From: Lentzea atacamensis
Lineage (GTDB): Bacteria > Actinomycetota > Actinomycetes > Mycobacteriales > Pseudonocardiaceae
Reading direction: 5' to 3'
Assembly (NCBI RefSeq): GCF_003269295.1
Contig: NZ_QLTT01000006.1
Span: 186,001-250,000, forward strand
DNA: 64,000 nt
The position numbers and the translations under genes were made by a program. Below, one piece after another: positions 54,252 to 63,742 of this stretch (position 1 is the stretch's first letter; every line of letters begins with the position of its first letter). The notes beneath the pieces are model-generated. The model worked only from the letters and a program-made list of their open reading frames with translations, searched no databases and had not been told where the DNA came from.

Positions 54252-54662
54252 ATGCGAGTTCTCATCGCGACGGTGCTCCTGCTCCTCGGTTTCGCGGTAC
54301 CCGCGCAGGCGCAGGCGGGGTGCACCGTCTACAACGGAGCGTGCCTGGAGAAGCACTCCAACAAGGCATGGCTGGTCTACAACGGCAAGGTGAGCTACGG
54401 ACCGGTCCAGATCAGCCACGGCAAGCCGGGGTACGAGACTCCGGTCGGCACGTTCTCGGTACTGCGCAAGGTGAAGAACGACTGGAGCGTCCCCTACAAC
54501 GGCCCGATGCCGAACGCGGTGTACTTCACCACGAGCGGTATCGCGTTCCACCAGGGTGACACCAACGTCCAGTCGCACGGCTGCATCCGGCTGAGCGCCG
54601 ACGCGTCGCTGGTGTTCTACGACAACCTGGCGATCGGCGAGAAGGTCCAGGTGCTGCCCTAA
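54252..54662 (+). CDS. L,D-transpeptidase-like small secreted protein (copy 3)
   Basis: A 136-residue paralogue of copy 2: signal VLIATVLLLLGFAVPAQAQA, then PVQISHGKPGYETPVGTFSV and catalytic SHGCIRLSADA. A 12-base string ATCACTGAGGGG before its ribosome-binding region (54231-54242) also precedes copy 1 (53214-53225), so leader and gene were duplicated together. It overlaps the convergent unknown gene by 4 bases. Confidence 0.83.
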   Translation: MRVLIATVLLLLGFAVPAQAQAGCTVYNGACLEKHSNKAWLVYNGKVSYGPVQISHGKPGYETPVGTFSVLRKVKNDWSVPYNGPMPNAVYFTTSGIAFHQGDTNVQSHGCIRLSADASLVFYDNLAIGEKVQVLP

Positions 54663-55408
54663 CTGATCGCTGCCCACCAGCATCCGTCGTCGCGCCCCAT
54701 CACGGAGACGCGACCCGCGAGGCCGGTGGGCAGCCATCCTATGAGCCGCTCCAGCTCCTTGCCGACCACCACCAGCGCCACCCCGGGATCCGCGGACAGG
54801 TTGTCCAGCAACACCGGCACGTCCACCGCACTGAAGTCCACATCGGACACCGGCCTGCCGGCAGGTTCCCTGGTGGCCCTGACGATCCGCCAGCCCTCGT
54901 GCCCCTCCCACTGGACCTCCTCGGCCGGCAACGAGGCCATGAACTCGTCCGACGAGGTCCGCGGCGACACGAGCGCGATCGTCCCGGCGAACCGCCCGGC
55001 CAGCGTGCTGAGCCGGAGCGGATGCTCGAGACTTCGCGGCTCCGCCTCGACCCGCGAGTACCTGGCTCCCAGCCGCCGCGCCACCCGTTGCACCGCGGTG
55101 TGCACGCCGTCCTCCAGCGCCGCCACGACCAGCTCGACGTTCCGGCTCCGGTTGAGCGCGTCCGGCAGCGCCAGCTGCACCACGGCAAACCCGGGCATCA
55201 CCGCGATCTCGGGAATCAGACGGCTCGGCACCGTCATCTCGACCAGCACGTCGGACCCCCACCCGAACGTGTCGACCTCGGCGTTGACCCGCCGTTCGAC
55301 CAGCTCGGACAACGGCTGCCAGTAAACGGTGCGCGGCCTCTCGCGCGTGACCGGCCCTGCCCACCACGGCGTGCCGGGCACGATGTCGGCCCAGTAAACG
55401 TGAATCAC
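54659..55408 (-). CDS. Unrecognised 249-residue protein
   Basis: No known family recognised. GTG at 55408 is preferred because AGGGGGA lies 8 bases upstream; the longer frame has no site. It starts VIHVYWADIVPGTPWWAGPV, contains many Trp/Val/Arg residues (VQWEGHEGWRIVRATREPAG) and no membrane helix or signal peptide. It is convergent with the third transpeptidase gene and co-directional with the dehydrogenase. The function is unknown. Confidence 0.65.
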   Translation of the reverse strand: MIHVYWADIVPGTPWWAGPVTRERPRTVYWQPLSELVERRVNAEVDTFGWGSDVLVEMTVPSRLIPEIAVMPGFAVVQLALPDALNRSRNVELVVAALEDGVHTAVQRVARRLGARYSRVEAEPRSLEHPLRLSTLAGRFAGTIALVSPRTSSDEFMASLPAEEVQWEGHEGWRIVRATREPAGRPVSDVDFSAVDVPVLLDNLSADPGVALVVVGKELERLIGWLPTGLAGRVSVMGRDDGCWWAAIS

Positions 55409-55466
55409 CAGATTCCCCCTGGGTTGCATTGCCGCGCATCCCCCTGACACGCGCAACCCGTGCAGT

Positions 55467-56453
55467 TCAGGCACCCATGCTACCGGGGTTCGCAGTCATG
55501 CCGCTGTCTTCCCGCTGGCGCCCACGGAGAAGCTTCCCGACCATCACCCCGATGCCGTCCACCCGCCGCAGCGCGGTCTCGTGGTCAGCGCCGTCGTCCT
55601 CCCTGGCCAGCGTGTAGATCACCCCACCGGCACTGGCGACGTGGTCGGGCACCCACACGATGCCGCGCGCTTCGAGCAGGCCGGCGACGCTGTCGTCGGT
55701 GAGCTGGTTGTTGGCGGGCCCGACGACCAGCCGTACGTCCAGCTGTTCGACGACTTGAGGGCTGAGCACGCCTCCCACCGCCGCAGGAACGAGCACGTCC
55801 GCCTTCACCCTGTACGCCTGGTCCGGATGCACCCAGCCGAACTCGTCCGTTCGCCTGCTCTCGTCCACATCGGACACGATCACCTCCGCACCCCGCAGCG
55901 CCCTGGCGATCAGCTCCCCCACCGAACCGAACCCGCTGATCACCACCTTCCTGCCGGTCAGGTCGTCCGTCCCGAAGACGTGACGCGAAGCGGCCTTCAG
56001 CGCCGCCAGCACTCCCCGCGCCGTGGGCCCGCTCGACGAGCCCGTACCGCCGTGCTCCTCCGGCAGGCAGTGGACGTACGGGGTCAGTTCGCTGAGCACG
56101 AGCATGTCGTCAGGCCCGGTGCCGACGTCAGGCCCCGCGCGGTAGGCGCCGCCGAACTCGTTGATCAGGTCGGCGTGGTCGAGCAGCACCTGCCGCCTCA
56201 GCCCGGGAGTGAGCGGCCGATCGACGACGATCACGCTTTTGGCGCCACCGTGCGGAATTCCGGCCGCCGCGCACTTGAGCGTCATGGCCTTGGACAGCCG
56301 CAACACGTCGGTGACGGCGTCAGTGATCCGCTCGTACGCCTTCATCCGGCACCCGCCGACCGCCGGCCCCGCCTCCGTCGAGTGCAGGGCGACCATCGTG
56401 GTCATCCCCGACCGCGGCCCGGTCCGGACGACGAGCCGTTCGTGTTCCCACAT
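55467..56453 (-). CDS. Branched-chain amino acid (Leu/Val) dehydrogenase
   Basis: A 328-residue Glu/Leu/Phe/Val dehydrogenase. The N-terminal substrate domain has ALHSTEAGPAVGGCRM, catalytic Lys in SKAMTLKCAAAGIPHGGAKS and AGPDVGTGPDDMLVL. The Rossmann domain is KVVISGFGSVGELIARAL. It oxidatively deaminates valine or leucine with NAD. The next gene, divergent, is an Lrp regulator, as known for vdh-type genes. ATG at 56453 has GGGAGGA upstream. Confidence 0.85.
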   Translation of the reverse strand: MWEHERLVVRTGPRSGMTTMVALHSTEAGPAVGGCRMKAYERITDAVTDVLRLSKAMTLKCAAAGIPHGGAKSVIVVDRPLTPGLRRQVLLDHADLINEFGGAYRAGPDVGTGPDDMLVLSELTPYVHCLPEEHGGTGSSSGPTARGVLAALKAASRHVFGTDDLTGRKVVISGFGSVGELIARALRGAEVIVSDVDESRRTDEFGWVHPDQAYRVKADVLVPAAVGGVLSPQVVEQLDVRLVVGPANNQLTDDSVAGLLEARGIVWVPDHVASAGGVIYTLAREDDGADHETALRRVDGIGVMVGKLLRGRQREDSGMTANPGSMGA

Positions 56454-56525
56454 CAGCGTTCCTCCCGAACTTCCGCCATGCTTTGGCTTCGAAGTTAGGG
56501 TGATCACCAACGATTTCGGTGCTGA

Positions 56526-56542
56526 GCCGAACGTTGTTCGGC
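56526..56542. promoter_or_regulatory. Operator-like palindrome for the Lrp regulator
   Basis: GCCGAAC-GTT-GTTCGGC, a perfect 7-3-7 inverted repeat, lies 20 bases before the Lrp-type regulator start and 73 bases from the dehydrogenase start. It suits an Lrp/AsnC dimer and could control both divergent genes. Confidence 0.6.
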
Positions 56543-56562
56543 AGTCAGCGCTGGGGAGCGAG

Positions 56563-57024
56563 ATGGACGAACTTGATTCGGCGATCGTGCGGGAACTGCA
56601 GCGTGATGCCCGGCAGTCGAACCGCGACATCGCCCGCAAGGTGGGCGTGGCACCGTCGACGAGCCTCGAACGCATCCGCCTGCTGCGCGAACGCGGCGTG
56701 ATCCGCGGCTACCACGCCGACATCGCACCGTCCGCGCTGAACCGCGGGGTGCAGGCACTGGTGTCGGTGCAGGTACGTCCGCTGAGCCGCGGCGTGATCG
56801 ACGCCTTCAAGGCCTTCGCCGCCCAGCTGCCGGAGGTCCTGTCGGTGTTCGTGATGGCGGGCAGCGACGACTTCGTGATCCACGTGAGCGCCCAGGACAA
56901 CGAGCACCTGCACGCCTTCCTCGTCGACCGGCTGAGCCAGCGCAAGGAGATCGTCGGCTTCCGCACGTCGATCATCTTCCAGCACCTGGCGAAGCACGAC
57001 CCGGCACCGCTGCCCGCGCCGTAG
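56563..57024 (+). CDS. Lrp/AsnC-family regulator
   Basis: A 153-residue Lrp-type protein. The helix-turn-helix ELDSAIVRELQRDARQSNRD, then RKVGVAPSTSLERIRLLRER, is followed by the RAM effector domain (SVFVMAGSDDFVIHVSAQDN). It probably senses an amino acid and regulates the divergent dehydrogenase, with a palindromic operator at 56526-56542. ATG at 56563 has GGGGAG. Confidence 0.93.
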   Translation: MDELDSAIVRELQRDARQSNRDIARKVGVAPSTSLERIRLLRERGVIRGYHADIAPSALNRGVQALVSVQVRPLSRGVIDAFKAFAAQLPEVLSVFVMAGSDDFVIHVSAQDNEHLHAFLVDRLSQRKEIVGFRTSIIFQHLAKHDPAPLPAP

Positions 57025-57475
57025 TCAGTCGCAGCGCTCGTCGAACTCCTCCGCCGTGATCCACTCGTGCCGATGCAACGTTTTGCCGTCGTCGAGCTGC
57101 CGGAGGGTGAAGTCCTGGACGGTGGCGTGCGGTCGTTCCTCGTAGGCGATGTCGACGGACACCACCTGGTCGGGGCCGGGCTGCCGCCACGGGATCGCCT
57201 CCACGGCGCCATCGGGCAGGCGCCCCGCCTCGACCGAGGTCAACGCGACCGGCGTGGGGAAGTCGAGCTGCCAGATCTTCGGCTCGTTCTCGTCCCAGCT
57301 CTCACCTTCGACGGTGACGAACGAGATCCGGACGAGCTTCTCGATCTCTCTGTCGCAATCGGAGTACACGATCTCGACACCGCCGTGCGGACCCCTTTCG
57401 CACCGCGTACTGCGGCACCTCGCTGCAACCGGCCAAGAGCAGGCAGGCCGCGAGCACGGCCACGAGTCTCCCCAT
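57025..57475 (-). pseudogene. Lipoprotein gene with a one-base frameshift
   Basis: From ATG 57475 the first frame gives a good lipoprotein signal (MGRLVAVLAACLLLAGC) but soon leaves frame. From about 57395 the next frame continues GGVEIVYSDCDREIEKLVRI to the stop at 57025. One extra base in the CCCC run 57392-57395 joins the two as VRKGPHGGVEIVY. The total length is 3n+1. So this is either a recent pseudogene or a sequencing error in a homopolymer. No family is recognised. Confidence 0.8.
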
Positions 57476-57499
57476 GCCCGCGGGTCCTGCCAGCGCGGA

Positions 57500-58468
57500 T
57501 CAGCTCGCGTCGCTGGAATGCCCTGGAAAGAGGTGAGCCGAGGGGTTGAGCATGACCGCGATGTTGTTGACCGCCGTCGCCGCCTCCCCGAACCCGGTGG
57601 CGATGAGCTTGACCTTGCCGGGGTACTGCGCGACGTCACCGGCCGCGTAGACGCGGTCCAGCTTGGTCTTCATCGTGGTGTCGACGACCACCGCGCGGTG
57701 GTCGAGCTCCAGCCCCCACGACTCGATCGGCCCGAGGTCGGCCGTGAACCCGAGCGCCGCGACAACCGTCTGCGCGGGCAACGTCTTCACGTCCTCACCC
57801 TTGACCTTGATGTCCACTTCGGACAGAGGATCGCCCCGCAGCTCCAGCACCTCGGCGTCGGTGATGATCTCGACCCCGAGCTCCCGCACCTGCCGCACAG
57901 TCGCGGCGTGCGCGCGGAAGTTGGCCCTGCGGTGCACCAGCGTCACGCTGGCGGCGATCGGGTGCAGCGCGAGCGCCCAGTCGAACGCCGAGTCGCCGCC
58001 GCCCACGATCACGACGTGCTGCCCGGCGTGTTCGGCCAGCACCGGCACGAAGTGCACCATGCCGCGACCCAGCCAGCCGTCGCCGGCGGGCAGCGGACGC
58101 GGGTTGAACTCGCCCATACCCGCCGTGATCAGCACCGCACCGGCCCTGATCGTGCTGCCGTCCGCGAGGCCGATCGTGAGACCGTCCTCTGTGGACTCCA
58201 GCGTGCGCGCCTGGCGACCGAGCAGGTAGGTCGGCTTGTACTGCCCTGCCTGCTCCACCAGACCGTTGACGAGGTCACGCCCGCGGATCGCAGGGAAGCC
58301 GGCCACGTCGAAAATCATCTTCTCCGGATACATCGCCGTCACCTGGCCGCCCGGTTCGGGCAGTGCGTCGACGAGTGCGATCTTGAGTTCCCGGAAGCCT
58401 GCGTAATACGCGGCGAACAACCCCGTCGGGCCAGCGCCCACGACGAGGAGGTCGACGTCAAGCTCCAT
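57500..58468 (-). CDS. Ferredoxin-NADP reductase (thioredoxin-reductase-like)
   Basis: A 322-residue FAD/NAD(P) enzyme. FAD site VVGAGPTGLFAAYYAGFREL, PGGQVTAMYPEKMIFDVAGF and NADPH site VVIVGGGDSAFDWALALHPI are present, but there is no CxxC redox pair, so it is the TrxR-like ferredoxin reductase rather than a thioredoxin reductase. The C-terminus VYAAGDVAQYPGKVKLIATG fits. A possible partner is the FdxA at 2465-2791. ATG at 58468 has AGAAGGG. Confidence 0.88.
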   Translation of the reverse strand: MELDVDLLVVGAGPTGLFAAYYAGFRELKIALVDALPEPGGQVTAMYPEKMIFDVAGFPAIRGRDLVNGLVEQAGQYKPTYLLGRQARTLESTEDGLTIGLADGSTIRAGAVLITAGMGEFNPRPLPAGDGWLGRGMVHFVPVLAEHAGQHVVIVGGGDSAFDWALALHPIAASVTLVHRRANFRAHAATVRQVRELGVEIITDAEVLELRGDPLSEVDIKVKGEDVKTLPAQTVVAALGFTADLGPIESWGLELDHRAVVVDTTMKTKLDRVYAAGDVAQYPGKVKLIATGFGEAATAVNNIAVMLNPSAHLFPGHSSDAS

Positions 58469-58531
58469 GAGTGGTGCCCTTCTGCCAGTGGTGGGTGGCA
58501 GTGCTGTGATCGACCATAGAGACTCGGATGC

Positions 58532-59915
<1,384 letters not shown>

Positions 59916-59926
<11 letters not shown>

Positions 59927-60209
59927 CGTCCGCGTGGTCCGCAAGGAGTCACGACGCCGCGTGACGGAGGTCGGCGTGGTGCCGGACGGAGCCGGCGTGT
60001 TCAGCGCACTGCTGGAGCGGGTGAACCATCCGCTGCTGAACCGCATCGACCCGTACGGCTACCGCCAGCTGGGTGCCGTCGACATGTCCGACTTCGTCGC
60101 GGCACTGGACGCGGTGGGCGCGGAGGGCCGTCATTTCGACGACCTCCGCGCTCTCGCGGCGGTGTGCGCTGCGGATCGTTCGCTGACGATGGAGTTTCTG
60201 GGCGACTGA
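59916..60209 (+). CDS. Unrecognised 97-residue protein after fumC
   Basis: GTG at 59916 overlaps fumC by 11 bases. The product ([60 protein letters not shown]) is soluble and of unknown family. Coupling to fumC suggests shared expression only. Confidence 0.6.
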
Positions 60210-60213
60210 CCGA

Positions 60214-60885
60214 TCAGGAGTACATGGCGAGCCAGATGGCGATGTAGTGGCAGATCGCCGCCACCACGGTCGCAGCGTGGAAGAACTCGTGATACCCGAA
60301 CACCTGCGGCCAGGGGTTGGGCCACCGGGTCGCGTAGAACACCGCCCCAGCGGTGTAAAGCGCCCCACCCACCAACAACAACACGAGCGCCGCGACTCCG
60401 GCGTGGTGCAGCAGCTCAGGCAGCACGAACACCGCCACCCAGCCGAGCGCGATGTAGATCGGCACCCCGAGCCACCGCGGCGCGTGCGGCCACGCCAGCT
60501 TCAGCGTGACGCCCAGGATGGCGCCGGTCCACACGATGGCCAGCACCACGCGGCCGGTCTCCTGGTCCATCGCCAGGAGCGCGAACGGCGTGTACGTGCC
60601 CGCGATGAACACGAAGATCATCGAGTGGTCCAGGCGCTTCATCCACGTCCGGACGCGGTCGGACTTCCAGGTGACGCGGTGATACAGCGCTGAGACGCCG
60701 AACAAGCCGAGAACGGTGGCCCCGTACACCGAAGTGGCCAGAGCCGCCAGGCCGGAGACCGTGGAGGCCGCCAGCGCGATCAGTGTCGCGCCGGTCGCCA
60801 CCGAGACGATGAAGGACCAGAGGTGCAGCCACCCACGAAGTCGCGGCCGCAGTCCGGGCTGTGGAGGAATGGTCGCAGTGGTCAC
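60214..60885 (-). CDS. Hemolysin III (PAQR/TrhA) family membrane protein
   Basis: A 223-residue protein with seven hydrophobic helices and the family motifs [40 protein letters not shown] and [20 protein letters not shown], the conserved His being the metal ligands of the PAQR fold. The role is unclear (membrane hydrolase or fluidity sensing), and the name hemolysin is historical. GTG at 60885. In mycobacteria the same gene lies beside the Z-prenyl synthase, as here. Confidence 0.9.
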   Translation of the reverse strand: MTTATIPPQPGLRPRLRGWLHLWSFIVSVATGATLIALAASTVSGLAALATSVYGATVLGLFGVSALYHRVTWKSDRVRTWMKRLDHSMIFVFIAGTYTPFALLAMDQETGRVVLAIVWTGAILGVTLKLAWPHAPRWLGVPIYIALGWVAVFVLPELLHHAGVAALVLLLVGGALYTAGAVFYATRWPNPWPQVFGYHEFFHAATVVAAICHYIAIWLAMYS

Positions 60886-60963
60886 GAGAACCCAGGTTAC
60901 GCGACCGTAGGTTTCGGGACCGCGACTCAGTGATGAAGGTTGCACGGCGTACGCTGTTCGGAC

Positions 60964-61743
60964 GTGGCACTCCGCACCCGTGTGAAAGACGTCGCTATCC
61001 ACTTCTACGAGTGGATTCTCCGGCGCGAGCTGAGCGGGACACAGGTGCCCAAACACGTCGGCGTCGTTCTCGACGGCAACCGGCGGTGGGCGCGCGAGGC
61101 CGGGTTCACGGACGTCGCGCACGGGCACCGGGCCGGGGCGCGCAAGATCCTCGAGCTGCTCGACTGGTGCGGTGACGCCGGAGTCGAGGTCGTCACGCTC
61201 TGGATGCTGAGCACCGACAACCTCAACCGGCCCGCCGAAGAGCTGGCGCCGTTGCTCGACATCATCGCCGACATCACCGACGAGCTGGCCGAGGACGGCA
61301 AGCCGTGGCGGGTCCGGCACGTCGGTGCGATCGACATGCTGCCCGAGGAGCACGCCGAGCGGCTCACCAACGCCGCGGCGCGCACGAAGGGGCGCGGCGG
61401 CATCCAGGTCAACGTCGCCGTGGCGTACGGCGGCCGGCAGGAGATCGCGGACGCGGTCAGGAAACTCCTGCAGGCGCACGCCGAGCGCGGCGGAACCATC
61501 GAAGAGCTGGCTGAGGTGCTCGACGTCGACCACATCGCGGAGCACCTCTACACGTCAGGGCAGCCGGATCCGGACCTGATCATCCGCACGTCCGGTGAGC
61601 AGCGGCTCTCCGGGTTCATGCTGTGGCAGTCTGCGCACTCGGAGTTCTGGTTCTGCGAGGCCTACTGGCCCGGCTTCCGGCGCACGGACTTCCTGCGGGC
61701 CATGCGCGAGTACGCCAAGCGCCACCGCAGGTACGGCAGCTGA
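60964..61743 (+). CDS. Z-isoprenyl diphosphate synthase
   Basis: A 259-residue undecaprenyl-type (UppS) cis-prenyltransferase. Catalytic Asp lies in [16 protein letters not shown], with [15 protein letters not shown] and [20 protein letters not shown]. It condenses IPP with an allylic diphosphate. The neighbouring hemolysin III gene matches the mycobacterial short-chain Z-farnesyl diphosphate synthase, so the product may be Z-FPP. GTG 60964 follows a TACGCT -10-like element (60950-60955) closely and may be nearly leaderless. Confidence 0.85.
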   Translation: MALRTRVKDVAIHFYEWILRRELSGTQVPKHVGVVLDGNRRWAREAGFTDVAHGHRAGARKILELLDWCGDAGVEVVTLWMLSTDNLNRPAEELAPLLDIIADITDELAEDGKPWRVRHVGAIDMLPEEHAERLTNAAARTKGRGGIQVNVAVAYGGRQEIADAVRKLLQAHAERGGTIEELAEVLDVDHIAEHLYTSGQPDPDLIIRTSGEQRLSGFMLWQSAHSEFWFCEAYWPGFRRTDFLRAMREYAKRHRRYGS

Positions 61744-61795
61744 GCAGAAGGGACGCCCACCGCGGAGGTGAGCGCGCCTTTCAGCTACGAGAGGA

Positions 61796-61932
61796 TCAGT
61801 CCTCGTCGTGGTCGCCCCACTCGTCGCCGTCTTCGATGCCGCTGACCGCGCAGGTGTCGGTGATGGACGGCGAGTTGATCGGCACAGCGGCGCCGAGAAC
61901 GGCACCTGCCTTCTCAGCACGATTTTCTCCTT
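61796..61932 (-). pseudogene. Decayed tandem copy of the chaplin-like gene
   Basis: It keeps the leader AAGGAG-N6-GTG (61918-61932) of the intact copy and, downstream, GAVLGAAVPINSPSITDTCA then V-S-G-I and an acidic end, all close to the intact gene. The GTG reading frame does not match the core frame, and most of the signal peptide is missing. The core is in frame with the intact copy but follows its stop codon. Confidence 0.75.
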
Positions 61933-62263
61933 AACGAGTTTCAAACCGGGAAAAACGTCCGGGGGCGCCACGAATGACACCCCCAGACGCAGAGAAAAAG
62001 GGAGAGCAGCCCTCGTCGACGATGCCGCCAACGGCACAGGTCTGGGTGATGGACGGCGAGTTGATCGGCACAGCGCCGCCGAGAACGCCGACGTTGTTGC
62101 CACAGGCACCGACGTTCACGTTCGCGTTGTTGCCGTTCAGCAGGACGAGCAGCGGGCCGTTCGTCCAGTGGTACCCGTCGTGGCCTTCGCCGGCCATGGC
62201 GGCAGGGGCGAACGTGAGGGGCAGCGCAGCTGCGGCAGCAACCGCGGCACAAGCCTTCTTCAC
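61931..62263 (-). CDS. Chaplin-like small secreted protein
   Basis: A 110-residue protein with a signal peptide (VKKACAAVAAAAALPLTFAP, cleavage near AAMAG). The hydrophobic, Asn/Val-rich segment LLVLLNGNNANVNVGACGNN, then VGVLGGAVPINSPSITQTCA, has two Cys like chaplin or related small surface proteins of sporulating actinomycetes. GTG 62263 follows AAGGAG by 6 bases. The C-terminal tail (CSPFFSASGGVIRGAPGRFS) looks non-native and may come from the duplication. Confidence 0.7.
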   Translation of the reverse strand: MKKACAAVAAAAALPLTFAPAAMAGEGHDGYHWTNGPLLVLLNGNNANVNVGACGNNVGVLGGAVPINSPSITQTCAVGGIVDEGCSPFFSASGGVIRGAPGRFSRFETR

Positions 62264-62491
62264 GTAAATCTCCTTCATGTCGGGTTATCCCCGTCATTTC
62301 CGGAGTCTTCAGGGATCTCCGGAGGGAGGGGTCTCCGGGCGGAGCCGTTATCGGTGTTGATCTCGATTGGCGGTCCCGATGACCCCATTGTGTGACAGCA
62401 AGATCAACAACATTGCCCGTTCAGGTGGTCTTCGATTCACGATTCGGTCGCGAGTAAGGCGCCGTGGTAGACGCTCTACGCTCTCCGACTC

Positions 62492-63742
62492 ATGGAGGCC
62501 AACGAGCTCGTACGCGGATACCTGGTTCTTGGGCTGCGGCTCGGGCGCCTGGTGCCCGGGTTCGTCGACTCGTTCACCGGCGACCCGGCACTGAGCCGCG
62601 CCGTCGACAACGAGCCGCGCCTCGACCCCAAGGCGCTGGCAGGCCACGCGCGGCAGCTCCAGCGTGAGCTCGTCGACTCCGACCTCGCTGACCAGCGCAA
62701 ACAGTTCCTCCAGGCGCACCTCACCGCGTTGGAGTGCACCGCGCGCAAGCTCGCCGGCGAGCGCATCGCGTTCATCGACGAGGTCGAGCGGTACTTCCAG
62801 GTCCGCATCCGCCCCGGCGACGAGGACGCGTACGCGCAGGCCCACCGCAACCTCGACGCGCTGCTGCCGGGTGCCGGTTCGCTCTCCGAACGCCTCAACG
62901 CCTTCCGCACGGCCGACGAGGTGTCCCCACGCAGGCTCCAGGGCGCCGTCCAGGCCCTCTCCAGCGCCCTGAGGGACCGCGTGCGGCGCAAGTACGCACT
63001 GCCCGAGCAGGAGATCGTCGAGTACCAGGTCGTCACGAACAAGCCGTGGAGCGGTTTCAACTACTACCTCGGCGGCTACCGGTCGCGCGTCGCGATCAAC
63101 GCCGACCTGAACCACCGCATGTCGAACCTGCCGCACCTGGTCGCGCACGAGTCCTATCCGGGCCACCACACCGAGCACTGCCGCAAGGAGGCGGGCCTGG
63201 TCGCCAAGCGCGGCCACGCCGAGCAGTCGATCTTCCTGATCAACACGCCGCAGTGCCTGATGGCCGAGGGCATGGCGGACCTCGGCCTGCACGCCGCTGT
63301 CGGGCCGGGCTGGGGCGTCTGGACGGAGCAGATCTTCCGCGACCTCGGGTTGCGAATGGACGGCGAACTGTCCGAAAAGGTCGAATCGGCGGCGTCCGGT
63401 CTGCTCACCGTGCGGCAGGACGCCGCCCTGCTGCTACACGATCGGGGTGCGGATCAGGATGACGTGGTTGCGCATCTGCGCAGGTGGCTGCTAGTCCCCG
63501 ACCGCCGCGCACGGCAGATGGTTCGTTTTCTGGCCGACCCGTTGTGGCGCGCGTACACCACCACATACGTCGAAGGAGTGCGCCTCGTGAGGGCCTGGCT
63601 GGACGTCCGCGCGCCCGGCGAGTCGCTCGACTCCCGCTATCTGAGACTTCTCGACGAGCCCCTGGTGCCGAAATCCCTGGAATCCCAGGTTCGGGACGGC
63701 CTGTCGTGGTTGGCCCGCAACGGCCACGAAAGTGGCATCTGA
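62492..63742 (+). CDS. DUF885-family putative metallopeptidase
   Basis: A 416-residue protein of the DUF885 family: HLVAHESYPGHHTEHCRKEA (HExxxxxH-type zinc motif) and CLMAEGMADLGLHAAVGPGW with the downstream Glu. The N-terminal half is helical (RQLQRELVDSDLADQRKQFL). DUF885 members are putative zinc peptidases of unknown substrate. ATG at 62492; no clear strong ribosome-binding site. Confidence 0.82.
   Translation: MEANELVRGYLVLGLRLGRLVPGFVDSFTGDPALSRAVDNEPRLDPKALAGHARQLQRELVDSDLADQRKQFLQAHLTALECTARKLAGERIAFIDEVERYFQVRIRPGDEDAYAQAHRNLDALLPGAGSLSERLNAFRTADEVSPRRLQGAVQALSSALRDRVRRKYALPEQEIVEYQVVTNKPWSGFNYYLGGYRSRVAINADLNHRMSNLPHLVAHESYPGHHTEHCRKEAGLVAKRGHAEQSIFLINTPQCLMAEGMADLGLHAAVGPGWGVWTEQIFRDLGLRMDGELSEKVESAASGLLTVRQDAALLLHDRGADQDDVVAHLRRWLLVPDRRARQMVRFLADPLWRAYTTTYVEGVRLVRAWLDVRAPGESLDSRYLRLLDEPLVPKSLESQVRDGLSWLARNGHESGI

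Noticed and set aside
61555-61920. GTG frame of the decayed chaplin copy running into the prenyl synthase antisense
   Set aside because: The frame differs from the conserved core and encodes Arg/Pro-rich sequence; it is not a gene.
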